The notes under the pieces: model-generated
What the model was told of the DNA's origin: nothing
Seen by the model: only the letters and a program-made list of their open reading frames with translations
The model's database searches: none
Source of the DNA: Bacillota bacterium
GTDB lineage: Bacteria; Bacillota; Clostridia; Lachnospirales; Lachnospiraceae
Assembly: GCA_023387655.1 (NCBI GenBank)
Contig: JAEWHR010000072.1
Span: 13,290 to 77,289 of the forward strand
DNA length: 64,000 bases
Direction: 5' to 3'
Translations under genes and position numbers: made by a program
Part shown: in pieces, positions 35,058-43,950 of the stretch
Layout of the letters: every line of letters begins with the position of its first letter
Numbering within the stretch: position 1 is the stretch's first letter

Positions 35058-35348
35058 ATGAGTGATTTAACAGCTACAAACTGCGGCGGATGTGGATGTG
35101 ATAACAACTGCGGATGCAGAAATGAATGCGGATGTAGAAACGAATGCGGATGTGGCAATTCAATCTTTGGCGGCGGATGCTGGTGGATAATTATCATCGT
35201 ATTATTCTGCTGCTGTGGTAACGGTTTCGGCGGCGGCAATAACTGTGGATGTGGCAATAGCTGCGGCGGTGGCTTTGGCGATGGCGGTTGCTGGTGGATA
35301 ATTATTATCATTCTCTTCTGCTGCTGTGGCAATGGATTTGGCTGCTAA
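35058..35348 (+). CDS. Cys/Gly-rich small membrane protein with duplicated CWWIIII segment
   Basis: A 96-aa protein with 21 cysteines and about a third glycine. Residues 9-33 are CGxC/CRNE repeats (NNCGCRNECGCRNECGCGN). A block CWWIIIIxLFCCCGNGFG occurs twice, about 41-58 and 78-95, giving two very short hydrophobic stretches each bounded by Trp and a CCC run. No signal peptide is seen. ATG follows TTGGAGGAACTCAT. Similar small Gly/Cys-rich proteins in Firmicutes are often spore-coat or YjcZ-like membrane peptides; I cannot assign a function here. A hairpin terminator follows by 20 bases. Confidence 0.82.
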   Translation: MSDLTATNCGGCGCDNNCGCRNECGCRNECGCGNSIFGGGCWWIIIIVLFCCCGNGFGGGNNCGCGNSCGGGFGDGGCWWIIIIILFCCCGNGFGC

Positions 35349-35367
35349 TTACATCTTGTAATTCCAG

Positions 35368-35398
35368 AAAAAAAGCTGCTTTAAAAGCAGCTTTTTTT
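35368..35398. terminator. Bidirectional terminator shared by two convergent small genes
   Basis: GCTGCTTT and AAAGCAGC with a 7-A run before and a 7-T run after. The last five codons of the minus-strand gene (ending at 35381) lie inside this hairpin, so one DNA segment is both coding and terminator. Confidence 0.8.
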
Positions 35399-35641
35399 CT
35401 GCCGTAAACATTGACAATCATATTCATATATTGAAGTCTCATCAAAATCGCAGCAAAAAGTATCATTTTCTATATCCCGATTAATACATTTTTTCATTGC
35501 TTCTTCGCAACCACACGGTTGCTCTTTTTTTGACACCATTCCACGAACTTCACTAAAGTTTTGACTAATTGACACTCCTGATGTATGCATATTAGGTTGG
35601 CGAGGATAACAGTACCAATTCTCTCTATCTTTATATCTCAT
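35381..35641 (-). CDS. Small Cys-rich hypothetical protein
   Basis: An 86-aa soluble protein I do not recognise. From the ATG at 35641 (MRYKDRENWYCYPRQ), which has AGGAG seven bases upstream, it contains eight or nine cysteines, including CGCEEAMKKC, TFCCDF and YDCQCLRQKKSC. There is no signal peptide or membrane segment. The spacing suggests metal binding or disulphides, and the composition recalls coat-like small proteins. It faces the Cys/Gly-rich gene and shares its terminator. A longer frame upstream of the chosen start is possible but unsupported. Confidence 0.6.
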   Translation of the reverse strand: MRYKDRENWYCYPRQPNMHTSGVSISQNFSEVRGMVSKKEQPCGCEEAMKKCINRDIENDTFCCDFDETSIYEYDCQCLRQKKSCF

Positions 35642-35739
35642 GGTTCTACTCCTTCCACTCTTTATTAACATCATATGACACAAAACGCAAAAGGTGTCAT
35701 TTCACATGTATAATTTTACAGTGTTCTCTTACAATTCGA

Positions 35740-35768
35740 TTGAAATCCACAGTAACATACAGTATACT
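35740..35768 (+). promoter_or_regulatory. Predicted sigma-A promoter of aroC
   Basis: TTGAAA (35740-35745), 17 bases, TATACT (35763-35768), about 47 bases before the start codon. Confidence 0.6.
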
Positions 35769-35814
35769 ATGTTCAAGTAAATTGGAAGAAAGAATGAAAT
35801 GAAGAGGTGATACT

Positions 35815-36915
35815 ATGTCTGGTTCAAGTTTTGGATCAATATTTAAAATAACAACTTGGGGAGAATCTCACGGAAAGGGTATCGGTGTTGTCGTTGACGG
35901 ATGTCCCGCAGGTCTTACTTTAAATGAAGAAATGATTCAGGTTTATTTAAATCGTCGTAAACCTGGACAAACAAAATATTCAACCCCAAGAAAAGAAGAT
36001 GATATTATAACCATCCTATCTGGTGTTTTTGACGGAAAAACCACAGGTACTCCTATTTCCATGATGGTTGCAAATGAGACTGCTCGTTCTGCCGACTATA
36101 GTGAGATTGCAAGCTATTACAGACCTGGCCATGCAGATTATACTTTTGATGAAAAATACGGTTTTCGCGATTATCGTGGTGGTGGACGTTCATCCGGCCG
36201 TGAAACTATTGGACGTGTAGCTGCTGGTGCCATCGCTGCTGCTCTCTTAAAGGAATTAGGAATCGAAGTTTTTACCTATACCAAATCCATTGGTCCAATT
36301 CATATTGACTATCATAAGTGCAAAAAAGAAAACCTTCTTCTAAGCCCTCTTTATATGCCTGATTTAGAAGCATCTCAAAAAGCGGAAGATTACTTGGAAC
36401 AATGTATTCATAATTTAGATTCTAGTGGTGGAATAATTGAATGCATTATCTCCGGAGTTCCAACGGGAATTGGCGAACCAGTATTTGATAAATTAGATGC
36501 CATGCTTGCAAAAGCAGTATTTTCCATAGGCGCTGTAAAAGGCTTTGAGATTGGATCTGGTTTTGAAGTAGCGAAACAGCTAGGTTCAGAAAATAATGAT
36601 GGTTTTGCATACGATGACAATGGTAAACTTATAAAATTAACCAACCATTCCGGTGGTATTCTTGGTGGAATTAGTGATGGTTCCGAAATCATTTTTAGAG
36701 CCGCTATTAAACCTACTCCTTCTATCAAAAAGGAACAGCAAACTGTGAATAAATCCGGTGAAAATATTAAAGTTTCTATTAAAGGACGTCATGATCCAAT
36801 CATTGTCCCTAGAGCTGTTGTAGTTGTTGAGGCTATGGCTGCTTTAACTCTTGCAGACCTATTGCTAAGTGGAATGTCTTCAAAAATTGAAAATGTAAAG
36901 AAAATCTATCAATAA
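35815..36915 (+). CDS. aroC: Chorismate synthase
   Basis: Converts EPSP to chorismate, the last common step to aromatic amino acids; FMN-dependent and cytoplasmic. The 366-aa protein has the signatures TTWGESHGKGIGVVVDGCPAGL, YRGGGRSSGRETIGRVAAGA and the C-terminal RHDPIIVPRAVVVVEAMAAL. ATG follows GAAGAGGTGATACT. It is monocistronic here, away from other aro genes, with its own promoter and a strong terminator. Confidence 0.96.
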   Translation: MSGSSFGSIFKITTWGESHGKGIGVVVDGCPAGLTLNEEMIQVYLNRRKPGQTKYSTPRKEDDIITILSGVFDGKTTGTPISMMVANETARSADYSEIASYYRPGHADYTFDEKYGFRDYRGGGRSSGRETIGRVAAGAIAAALLKELGIEVFTYTKSIGPIHIDYHKCKKENLLLSPLYMPDLEASQKAEDYLEQCIHNLDSSGGIIECIISGVPTGIGEPVFDKLDAMLAKAVFSIGAVKGFEIGSGFEVAKQLGSENNDGFAYDDNGKLIKLTNHSGGILGGISDGSEIIFRAAIKPTPSIKKEQQTVNKSGENIKVSIKGRHDPIIVPRAVVVVEAMAALTLADLLLSGMSSKIENVKKIYQ

Positions 36916-36936
36916 GCTATCATCCTATCAGAATAA

Positions 36937-36993
36937 AAAGGGCAAACAGAAGAACATAAAATCATGCATTTATGTGTCTTCTATTTGCCCTTT
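36937..36993. terminator. Bidirectional terminator between aroC and a chemoreceptor gene
   Basis: AAAGGGCAAA..AGAAG..ACATAAA pairs with TTTATGT..CTTCT..TTTGCCCTTT over more than 20 bp with two small mismatches; it serves both convergent genes. Confidence 0.8.
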
Positions 36994-37099
36994 CTAATGC
37001 TTGAACCGCTAATTAGATGATAATTACATCCTTTTACGCTATTCCTTATTAAGGCTGCATCCCTCTCATAACCTATATTTATTTCATATTGTGTAATTA

Positions 37100-38788
37100 C
37101 TAGTCAATTTGAAATATTTCGATTTCGTGTCTTAGCTGATTGGAATATTCATTTAATTTTTTTGATCCACCTGCAATTTCAGATATGGTTGCATTGAGTT
37201 CTTCAATTGAAGCCATAGTTTCTTCTGTCGAAGCTGCATTTTCTTCTGAAATCGCTGAGAGATTTTGAATAGTATCCACAATTTCCTCACGCTCTTTATC
37301 AAGAACCTCTGTTTCTTTTCCAATCGTTGATATGCTATGGATTGTAGATTCAATACCTTCTTTTAGTACTTCAAACTCTTCTTCTGTTTCCTTTATACTT
37401 CCACTTTGTATCTTCATAGCACCTGTGATGGAGTTCATTACCTTTACAATCTGATTATAATTCTCTAATAGTGTTACTAAGACGCGGTCAATTTCATTTG
37501 AAGAAGCTGCTGACTGTTTCGCAAGGCTACCGACTTGATCTGCTACTACAGCAAAACCTCTACCAGCGTCTCCAGCACGTGCTGCTTCAATGGAGGCATT
37601 TAATGATAACAAATTGGTTTGTTCTGCAATATCCCTTATAACATGAATTGCATTTTGAATTTCTTCCACTGATTGATTTGTAATAGCTACCTGTTCACTT
37701 GCACGATCAACTTCTTTATTTACTTTATCAGCTGCAGTACTTAATTTCACCATATTATCCACTACTACATCTTTTGAAGCATTCATTGTGTTTGCAAGAG
37801 CAATCAGTTCTTGGACTCCCACTCTGATCTGTGAGATACCATTTCCAATCTCTGTAATCGAATTTGTTGCATTCTGCGTATTCTCTGCCTGATCATTGGC
37901 ACCGGTTGCTATGTCTTCTACTGCTTTACTAATGTCTTGTACATTCGTATTTGTTACTTCCGAAGACTGATTTAGGTACACTGACATATCATTTAGTTGC
38001 ACGGAGGTTTCATTAACAGCCGTTAGGATATTCTTTAAAGTTAAAGAAAGGTGGTATGCATTATTGCATATTTCACCGATTTCATCCCTTCTTTTTGTTG
38101 TTCCATCTTCTTCTGATATGTTCAGCTTCCCGTCCGTAATCATACTTACAATTCGATTCGCTTTTCTTAATGCCATAACCATCCTTCTTGCCAATAACGA
38201 ACAAATCGCAATAATAATTATAATCATTACAATGCCAGTTATTATGGTAACACTTGTAGCTCGAATAAGCGCTTTCATAATCATGTCATTTGATTTACCT
38301 GCAAATATCATACCTACCACGTTATCCCCTTGCTTTAACGGAATATAGTGTCCAGTATAAGACAATCCATTCACAGAAACATTATTCGAAGTGTAAGTTT
38401 TACCCTTTAAAACGGTATTGGATACCACCTCTTCTGCCTTCGTTCCAACAACATTTGGTATGCTTGAAAGTATTCTCACATCACCTAAAAAGAAGGTAAC
38501 ATCTACATTATTCTTCTGCTTATAATTATCCACGATATTTTGAAGCTTTGCTACAGGAACTTTTCCTTTATATAACTCGCCATCTATTACTGTTAGCTCG
38601 TCATCATTCACATGTTCTAACGTATTTTGTGCACCATTTACTACTGCCTCTAAAGTCAGGTGCATTTCATCTCTCATATTATTTACCATAGTAAATGTAC
38701 TTACAACACATAGAACAAGACTAATAAGTAAACACGGTATAAATACAATCATAAGTAATCTCTTAGTAAAATTAAACTTTGTTTTCAT
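37100..38788 (-). CDS. Methyl-accepting chemotaxis protein, single-Cache type
   Basis: A 562-aa transmembrane chemoreceptor. TM1 is about residues 9-33, an extracellular single Cache-like domain about 35-175 ([43 protein letters not shown]), TM2 about 178-200, then a HAMP domain and a long coiled-coil signalling domain. The signalling tip contains [20 protein letters not shown] and [11 protein letters not shown]. It should relay ligand binding to CheA/CheW. Ligand is unknown. ATG is preceded by AAAGGATTATAGC. No chemotaxis genes adjoin it. Confidence 0.93.
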   Translation of the reverse strand: MKTKFNFTKRLLMIVFIPCLLISLVLCVVSTFTMVNNMRDEMHLTLEAVVNGAQNTLEHVNDDELTVIDGELYKGKVPVAKLQNIVDNYKQKNNVDVTFFLGDVRILSSIPNVVGTKAEEVVSNTVLKGKTYTSNNVSVNGLSYTGHYIPLKQGDNVVGMIFAGKSNDMIMKALIRATSVTIITGIVMIIIIIAICSLLARRMVMALRKANRIVSMITDGKLNISEEDGTTKRRDEIGEICNNAYHLSLTLKNILTAVNETSVQLNDMSVYLNQSSEVTNTNVQDISKAVEDIATGANDQAENTQNATNSITEIGNGISQIRVGVQELIALANTMNASKDVVVDNMVKLSTAADKVNKEVDRASEQVAITNQSVEEIQNAIHVIRDIAEQTNLLSLNASIEAARAGDAGRGFAVVADQVGSLAKQSAASSNEIDRVLVTLLENYNQIVKVMNSITGAMKIQSGSIKETEEEFEVLKEGIESTIHSISTIGKETEVLDKEREEIVDTIQNLSAISEENAASTEETMASIEELNATISEIAGGSKKLNEYSNQLRHEIEIFQID

Positions 38789-39192
38789 GCTATAATCCTT
38801 TCACGTTTCAAATTACAATGTAATATCGACCAATTCTTACAATTCATTAATATGAACTAGTAAATTAGTACTAAATTTTCAGTTATATAGTACCTGTAAA
38901 AATATAACTATTATGTAAGTATCTGACCTTGATTTCTATTTATTAAAATACATTAGATTAATTCACTTATGATTAAAATCTAAATTAGCATCAAATCTTT
39001 TGTTTAATTTGATTACTACTAAATTTATCTTATGTATATAAAATGATTATGTAAAGAATCCTGTAAAGGAAGCTAGACTTTAAAAATGTATCCTATCTTT
39101 ATCTCTCTGCATAGAAAATATCGAGCACGTATCCTATTCATATGTCTCATCGTGTTTTTTATCATGTTTCTTAATAAAATAATAATCTACAT
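38789..39192. other. Intergenic region between chemoreceptor and GntR genes
   Basis: About 400 AT-rich bases without a credible gene. I see no consensus promoter for the chemoreceptor here, neither sigma-A nor the TAAA/GCCGATAA flagellar type. Confidence 0.4.
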
Positions 39193-39242
39193 AAAATTAG
39201 TTTAGATTTCCCCATATAAATGGCTCAATCTAAACTAATTTT
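39193..39242 (-). terminator. Terminator of the GntR regulator gene
   Basis: AAAATTAGTTTAGATT and AATCTAAACTAATTTT are a perfect 16-bp inverted repeat starting five bases after the GntR stop. Confidence 0.75.
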
Positions 39243-39246
39243 ATAC

Positions 39247-39915
39247 CTATAGCCCCTGCTTACTAATATTATCAATGGTACGAATAATATGCTCATGAGC
39301 TAGTGTTTCCGCTCTAACACCATCTCTTTGTCGAAGCGCTTCTAAAATAGCACTATGCTCTTCGTTGGATTTCTCAGCACGTTCTGGTTTTGATAGTGTA
39401 ATCTTTCGAATACGCTGTACATAATGATGAAAATCTGAGAGAACATGTCTTAAAATCTTACTATTTGAAGCCTCATAAATTAATTCGTGAAATTTATTAT
39501 CTAGTTCCAAGACTTGCTCATGATGTTGCTTCTTAATATGAAATTCTGACAAATAGACTACTTCCTCCAATTCTTGAAGCTGTTCTTCTGATATATGCTC
39601 ACATGCCCATCTAGCACATAAGCCTTCCAAATAAGATCGAATAACGTAAATATCTTGAATATCTTTTTCTGTAATACCAGTTACATAAGCCCCTTTGTTT
39701 GGTATGATATTTACTAAACCTTCTAATTCTAGTTGCCTTAAAGCTTCTCGAACCGGAGTTCTACTTACACCCAATTCATTTCCTATCGTATTTTCCTTTA
39801 GTTCTTCATTTTGAGCATACTTTCCCGATAGAATATCCTCTCGAATACGATTAAATACTCTACCTCTTAGGGAATATTTGTCCGTAACCTCTTGTTGTAG
39901 TTCTTTGCTACCCAC
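39247..39915 (-). CDS. GntR-family transcriptional regulator (FadR/FCD type)
   Basis: A 222-aa regulator. The N-terminal winged helix (about 12-80) has LRGRVFNRIREDILSGKY, NELGVSRTPVREALRQLELEGLV and NKGAYV; the C-terminal FCD ligand domain contains the metal-binding pattern ELDNKFHELIYEAS and EHSAILEALRQRD. I choose GTG at 39913-39915 because AGGAGGAG lies five bases upstream. It follows isocitrate dehydrogenase, and a GT-N-AC palindrome lies on the citrate synthase promoter, so it probably controls that operon in response to a carboxylate. Ligand is inference. Confidence 0.88.
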   Translation of the reverse strand: MGSKELQQEVTDKYSLRGRVFNRIREDILSGKYAQNEELKENTIGNELGVSRTPVREALRQLELEGLVNIIPNKGAYVTGITEKDIQDIYVIRSYLEGLCARWACEHISEEQLQELEEVVYLSEFHIKKQHHEQVLELDNKFHELIYEASNSKILRHVLSDFHHYVQRIRKITLSKPERAEKSNEEHSAILEALRQRDGVRAETLAHEHIIRTIDNISKQGL

Positions 39916-39968
39916 GAAAACTCCTCCTGTGCATTGCACATATAACATTATTGTACTAACGAAAGCAA

Positions 39969-40011
39969 GACAACCCCGTTGTTATTAAACTGTTTGAACA
40001 ACGAGATTGTC
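39969..40011 (-). terminator. Hairpin after isocitrate dehydrogenase
   Basis: On the minus strand GACAATCTCGTTGTT pairs with AACAACGGGGTTGTC (15 bp, two G-U), followed by a weak TTGCTTT. It begins 13 bases after the stop codon; some readthrough into the GntR gene is likely. Confidence 0.6.
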
Positions 40012-40023
40012 ATTTATCCTATG

Positions 40024-41187
40024 TTACATTGCTTCCATTGTCTCCATAATATAATCAGCGAATTCTGCTCCACTTGCCCCAGTGTCACGTCCCGTTATCA
40101 CTAATTTTTTCTCAGTAACTGTACAAATATCAAGCGCACGATAAAGTTTATCTGCTTCCTTGCTATAACCGATATGTGCAAGTAACATCGCTCCAGCACG
40201 AATTACGCTACAAGGATCTGCATACTGATCTCTTCCTTCATCCACCATTCTTGGTGCAGAACCATGGATTGCTTCAAACATCGCATATCGTTTTCCGATA
40301 TTTGCACTTCCAGCAGTACCAACTCCACCCTGAAACTCAGCTGCTTCATCCGTGATAATATCACCATAAAGGTTTGGAAGAACCATAACCTGAAAATCTT
40401 TTCTTCTCTTCTCATCTATGAGTTTCGCAGTCATAATATCAATATACCAGTCATCTGCTGTGATTTCTGGATAATCCTTCGCAATTTCACGGAAGATATC
40501 TAAGAATTTTCCATCCGTAGTTTTAATGATATTCGCCTTTGTTACTGCTGTAACTCTAGTTTTTCCATTTGCTTTCGCATATTCAAATGCTGCTCTAATA
40601 ATACGTTCTGTTCCTTGGCTCGTAACTACAGTAAAGTCTACACCTAAATCCTCAGTCACATGAACTCCCTTACTTCCAACAGCATAGGCACCCTCTGTAT
40701 TCTCACGATAGAAGGTCCAGTCAATTCCTTGTTCTGGAATTCTAACTGGTCTAACATTTGCGAATAGATCTAATTCCTTACGCATCGCAACATTTGCACT
40801 CTCAACATTTGGCCATGGATCGCCTTTTCTTGGTGTTGTTGTCGGTCCTTTTAATATTACATGACATTCTTTTAATTCTTTCAAAACATCCGCTGGAATT
40901 GCAGCATGCTCCGCTGCTCTACGTTCAATCGTTAAGCCCTCAATCACTTTAAACTCTACCTTACCTTGTAAGATTTCATCTTTCAGTAAGTATTCCAATA
41001 TTCTTTGTGCTTGGCCAGTAATTGCAGGTCCAATTCCATCACCACCACACACTCCGATAATAATTTTATCAAGATCCTTATAGTTTAAAAAATCACCTTG
41101 TGCCTTCATGTCCTCAACACGCTTTAATTGCTCCTCTAGGAGCTTTCCGAACGCTTCTTTTGCAGCAGCTATCGATTCTCTCGTCAT
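40024..41187 (-). CDS. icd: Isocitrate/isopropylmalate dehydrogenase family, probable isocitrate dehydrogenase
   Basis: A 387-aa beta-decarboxylating dehydrogenase giving 2-oxoglutarate from isocitrate. Motifs: GVCGGDGIGPAITGQAQ, the substrate-binding NVAMRKELDLFANVRPV, YRENTEGAYAVG, VTKANIIKTTDGKF and NLYGDIITDEAAEFQGGVGTAGSANIG, and the cofactor region HGSAPRMVDEGRDQYADP. The choice of isocitrate over isopropylmalate rests on context: the adjacent Re-citrate synthase-like gene. The ATG at 41187 lies eight bases after AGGAGG; a longer frame starting 17 codons earlier is unlikely. Cofactor (NAD or NADP) not certain. Confidence 0.88.
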   Translation of the reverse strand: MTRESIAAAKEAFGKLLEEQLKRVEDMKAQGDFLNYKDLDKIIIGVCGGDGIGPAITGQAQRILEYLLKDEILQGKVEFKVIEGLTIERRAAEHAAIPADVLKELKECHVILKGPTTTPRKGDPWPNVESANVAMRKELDLFANVRPVRIPEQGIDWTFYRENTEGAYAVGSKGVHVTEDLGVDFTVVTSQGTERIIRAAFEYAKANGKTRVTAVTKANIIKTTDGKFLDIFREIAKDYPEITADDWYIDIMTAKLIDEKRRKDFQVMVLPNLYGDIITDEAAEFQGGVGTAGSANIGKRYAMFEAIHGSAPRMVDEGRDQYADPCSVIRAGAMLLAHIGYSKEADKLYRALDICTVTEKKLVITGRDTGASGAEFADYIMETMEAM

Positions 41188-41248
41188 TTCCATATCCTCC
41201 TGTTGTTTATTCCGAAATAATTTCCCTACTCTTACCATTACTTTGGAA

Positions 41249-42655
41249 TTATTCCAATGTTACATTTGGCAAATCTACATTGCACTCTGTCTTGTACGTA
41301 TTAATCATCTCAACTAACTCAGCATCAGTCATAACGGTAATACGTCCCTCTTCATACTCCTTATCTACTAACAACTTAATCTTATTTACCAAAGGGCTCG
41401 ACTTATCTAACATCTTATCCCCTTTAAGTTTATAGTAGGTATTAATCCAGTGAGCAATTCCTGCTAAACCAGAAGTATTGGAAACAGAAACTAAGACCGG
41501 ACGATTTAAAAACTTCTCTGTATCAAATATATTATATATTTCCTCATTTTTCAAGAGACCATCTGCATGAATTCCCGCACGGGTCACATTAAAGTTTTTC
41601 CCTACAAATGGGGTTCTGTGAGGAATTTTATAACCTATCTCTTTCTTAAAGTACTCTGCAAGCTCGGTTATTACTGTGGTATCCATTCCATCTAAACCGC
41701 CCTTAAGCTGTGCATACTCAAAAACCATCGCTTCCAACGGAGTATTACCCGTTCTCTCACCTATTCCAAATAGTGAACAATTTACTCCACTTGCACCGTA
41801 TATCCACGCTGTTGTTGAATTAGTTACCGCCTTATAGAAATCATTGTGTCCGTGCCATTCTAATTGTTCGGATGGGACACCAGCATGAGTAATTAAACTA
41901 TAAATAATTCCTTGTACACTTCTAGGGATTACTGCTCCTGCAAAGTTTACCCCATATCCCATGGTGTCACATGCACGAATCTTTACTGGAATGCCATATT
42001 CATTTCCAAGTTTCATTAATTCAAAACAAAAAGGTATAACAAAACCATGGATATCAGAACGGGTAATATCCTCCAAATGACATCTTGGAGCAACCCCTGT
42101 TTCCAAACACTCTCTAACTACATTTAAATAATGCTCCATTGCCTGACTTCTCGTCATCTTCATTTTATAGAAAATATGATAATCAGAGCAGCTAACTAAG
42201 ATACCTGTTTCCTTCATTCCAAGGTCTTTTACTAATTCAAAATCTTTCTTACTAGCTCGTATCCAAGATGTAATCTCTGGAAATTCATAGCCGCGTTCCA
42301 TACATTTGTATACAGCATCTCTATCCTTCTTACTATATAGGAAAAATTCACTCATTCTTATGATGCCATTTGGCCCACCTAATCTATGTAAATAATCATA
42401 TATGGTTACGATCTGTTCCGTTGTATATGGAGCTCTTGATTGCTGGCCATCGCGGAAAGTTGTATCTGTAATCCAAATCTTCTCTGGCATTTTATGAGGT
42501 ACTATACGATCATTAAAAGCAATCTTGGGTATCTCATCGTAAGGAAACAAATTGCGGAATACATTTGGCTGTACTACATCTACTAACTCATAGATATGTT
42601 CCTCTAGAGATAATAAATTATTCTGAGGATTCAAGTAAACTTTACGATTCTCCAT
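41249..42655 (-). CDS. Re-citrate synthase-like enzyme (isopropylmalate/homocitrate synthase family)
   Basis: A 468-aa DRE-TIM metallolyase-family acyltransferase. It has WITDTTFRDGQQSRAPYT, HLEDITRSD, the HxH metal motif in EWHGHNDFYKA and the NTPLEAMV loop. It is longer and more divergent at the N-terminus than LeuA, and resembles the Re-stereospecific citrate synthases of clostridia. Adjacent isocitrate dehydrogenase supports condensing acetyl-CoA and oxaloacetate. Homocitrate synthase or isopropylmalate synthase remain alternatives. ATG follows GGAGAAAGCGCC. No aconitase gene lies in the window. Confidence 0.82.
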   Translation of the reverse strand: MENRKVYLNPQNNLLSLEEHIYELVDVVQPNVFRNLFPYDEIPKIAFNDRIVPHKMPEKIWITDTTFRDGQQSRAPYTTEQIVTIYDYLHRLGGPNGIIRMSEFFLYSKKDRDAVYKCMERGYEFPEITSWIRASKKDFELVKDLGMKETGILVSCSDYHIFYKMKMTRSQAMEHYLNVVRECLETGVAPRCHLEDITRSDIHGFVIPFCFELMKLGNEYGIPVKIRACDTMGYGVNFAGAVIPRSVQGIIYSLITHAGVPSEQLEWHGHNDFYKAVTNSTTAWIYGASGVNCSLFGIGERTGNTPLEAMVFEYAQLKGGLDGMDTTVITELAEYFKKEIGYKIPHRTPFVGKNFNVTRAGIHADGLLKNEEIYNIFDTEKFLNRPVLVSVSNTSGLAGIAHWINTYYKLKGDKMLDKSSPLVNKIKLLVDKEYEEGRITVMTDAELVEMINTYKTECNVDLPNVTLE

Positions 42656-42691
42656 GGCGCTTTCTCCTATATTTCAATCATTTTTTGTTCC

Positions 42692-42720
42692 ATTGTATAC
42701 AATTATACCTTTCATGTCAA
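42692..42720 (-). promoter_or_regulatory. Promoter of the citrate synthase operon with GntR-type operator
   Basis: On the minus strand TTGACA (42715-42720), 17 bases, TACAAT (42692-42697). The perfect 12-bp palindrome ATTGTATACAAT (42692-42703) covers the -10 box and matches the GT-N2-AC core bound by FadR/FCD regulators. Confidence 0.65.
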
Positions 42721-43184
42721 TGAGATATTTCCTTTTTATACATATTTTTTCATAGTATAACGAGTATTTATACATACTGTAAAAATAGTTATACTTATTA
42801 TGATATCTCAATCCTCTGTACCAGCTTAGATTATCTTAATGCATAAAGTTTATATTTTATTATACACTATTACAACGCTGTAATTATATGCATTTAAATA
42901 AAAATTATTTGGTAACTTTTGTTGAGTTAAATGTTATTTTAAAGTAGCTATTTGAGTGATGTTGTTTTTGTTTTACTGTATTAAGATTGGTATATAGATT
43001 GATATTTCAGCATTACTATTGAAAGATGATATTCCAGATTGCTAAAAAAGAATTGATTTTAAGGATCACTCTTTCAGGATTACATAGAATAATAATGTAA
43101 GGTTTTGATAGATTTTATTACTAAAACTATTAAAATATAAATGAGATGCAGCAAAATAAACTTTGCAACATCCCATATTATATC
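42721..43184. other. Intergenic region downstream of mgsA
   Basis: About 460 AT-rich bases without a gene. I do not see a strong terminator for mgsA. Confidence 0.4.
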
Positions 43185-43664
43185 TTATTTAGAAAACTGA
43201 TCAATACGCTGTTTCATTGTTTTATTAAAGTTTGTTACCTTACGGTCATAAGTTTCCTCCATTAATCTACTTTCTAAGAGGAAATCTGCTGTCGCAAGAT
43301 TATTCGCAATTGGTATATCATAAACTACTGCGATACGAAGTAAAGCTTTTACATCAGGATCATGTGGTTGAGATTCTAGTGGATCCCACAAAAATATAAT
43401 AAAATCAACATTTCCTTCTACGATACGTGCTCCAATCTGCTGATCACCACCAAGGGGACCACTATTGAAAGCGCGCACTGGAAGCCCAGTCTTCTCAGCA
43501 ATTAACTTGGCAGTAGTACCTGTTCCACAAAGAAAATGTTTCTTTAATACTTCCTTGTGTTTCTCTGCCCATTCTACAATTTCCTTTTTCTTACCATCAT
43601 GTGCAACTAAAGCGATATGCTTAGTCTTATCCATGGTAAAATAGATATAATCATCTTCTAACAT
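43185..43664 (-). CDS. mgsA: Methylglyoxal synthase
   Basis: Converts dihydroxyacetone phosphate to methylglyoxal and phosphate, a glycolytic bypass used under sugar-phosphate excess. The 159-aa protein carries the phosphate-binding CGTGTTAKLIAEKTGL, the SGPLGGDQQIGARI motif and DFIIFLWDPLESQPHDPDVKAL with catalytic Asp and His. The ATG at 43664 follows AAAGGAGAACAAT; a longer frame begins 11 codons earlier and a shorter start (MDKTKHIALVAHDGKK) is possible. Divergent from carbamate kinase across a region with a large inverted repeat. Confidence 0.95.
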   Translation of the reverse strand: MLEDDYIYFTMDKTKHIALVAHDGKKKEIVEWAEKHKEVLKKHFLCGTGTTAKLIAEKTGLPVRAFNSGPLGGDQQIGARIVEGNVDFIIFLWDPLESQPHDPDVKALLRIAVVYDIPIANNLATADFLLESRLMEETYDRKVTNFNKTMKQRIDQFSK

Positions 43665-43698
43665 ATTGTTCTCCTTTGTTCCATTTAGTATAGGCAAT

Positions 43699-43792
43699 CA
43701 GATGTTATACAAAAACAACTGATATGTAATATTCTGTCCAAAGCTGCTGTTCTCATAACCATATTTTATATCAGTTTTTGTTAAAACATCTG
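43699..43792. repeat. 94-bp imperfect inverted repeat between mgsA and arcC
   Basis: CAGATGTTATACAAAAACAACTGATAT (43699-43725) pairs with ATATCAGTTTTTGTTAAAACATCTG (43768-43792), about 25-bp arms with a small indel and a 42-base loop. It may be a leader structure of mgsA, an operator region, or a small palindromic mobile-element relic. Confidence 0.6.
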
Positions 43793-43950
43793 ACACATAT
43801 TTCAACACTTGACAGAATTACTATTTTTCATTCTATTTTATCATATCAGAGATAAAACGTTGTTTCAAGCTGTATTTCAAATACAAAACTCTTCCTTTTT
43901 TTTATAAAAAATGATATGATAAAAGTACTTGAAAGAAAAGAGGTAATGCG

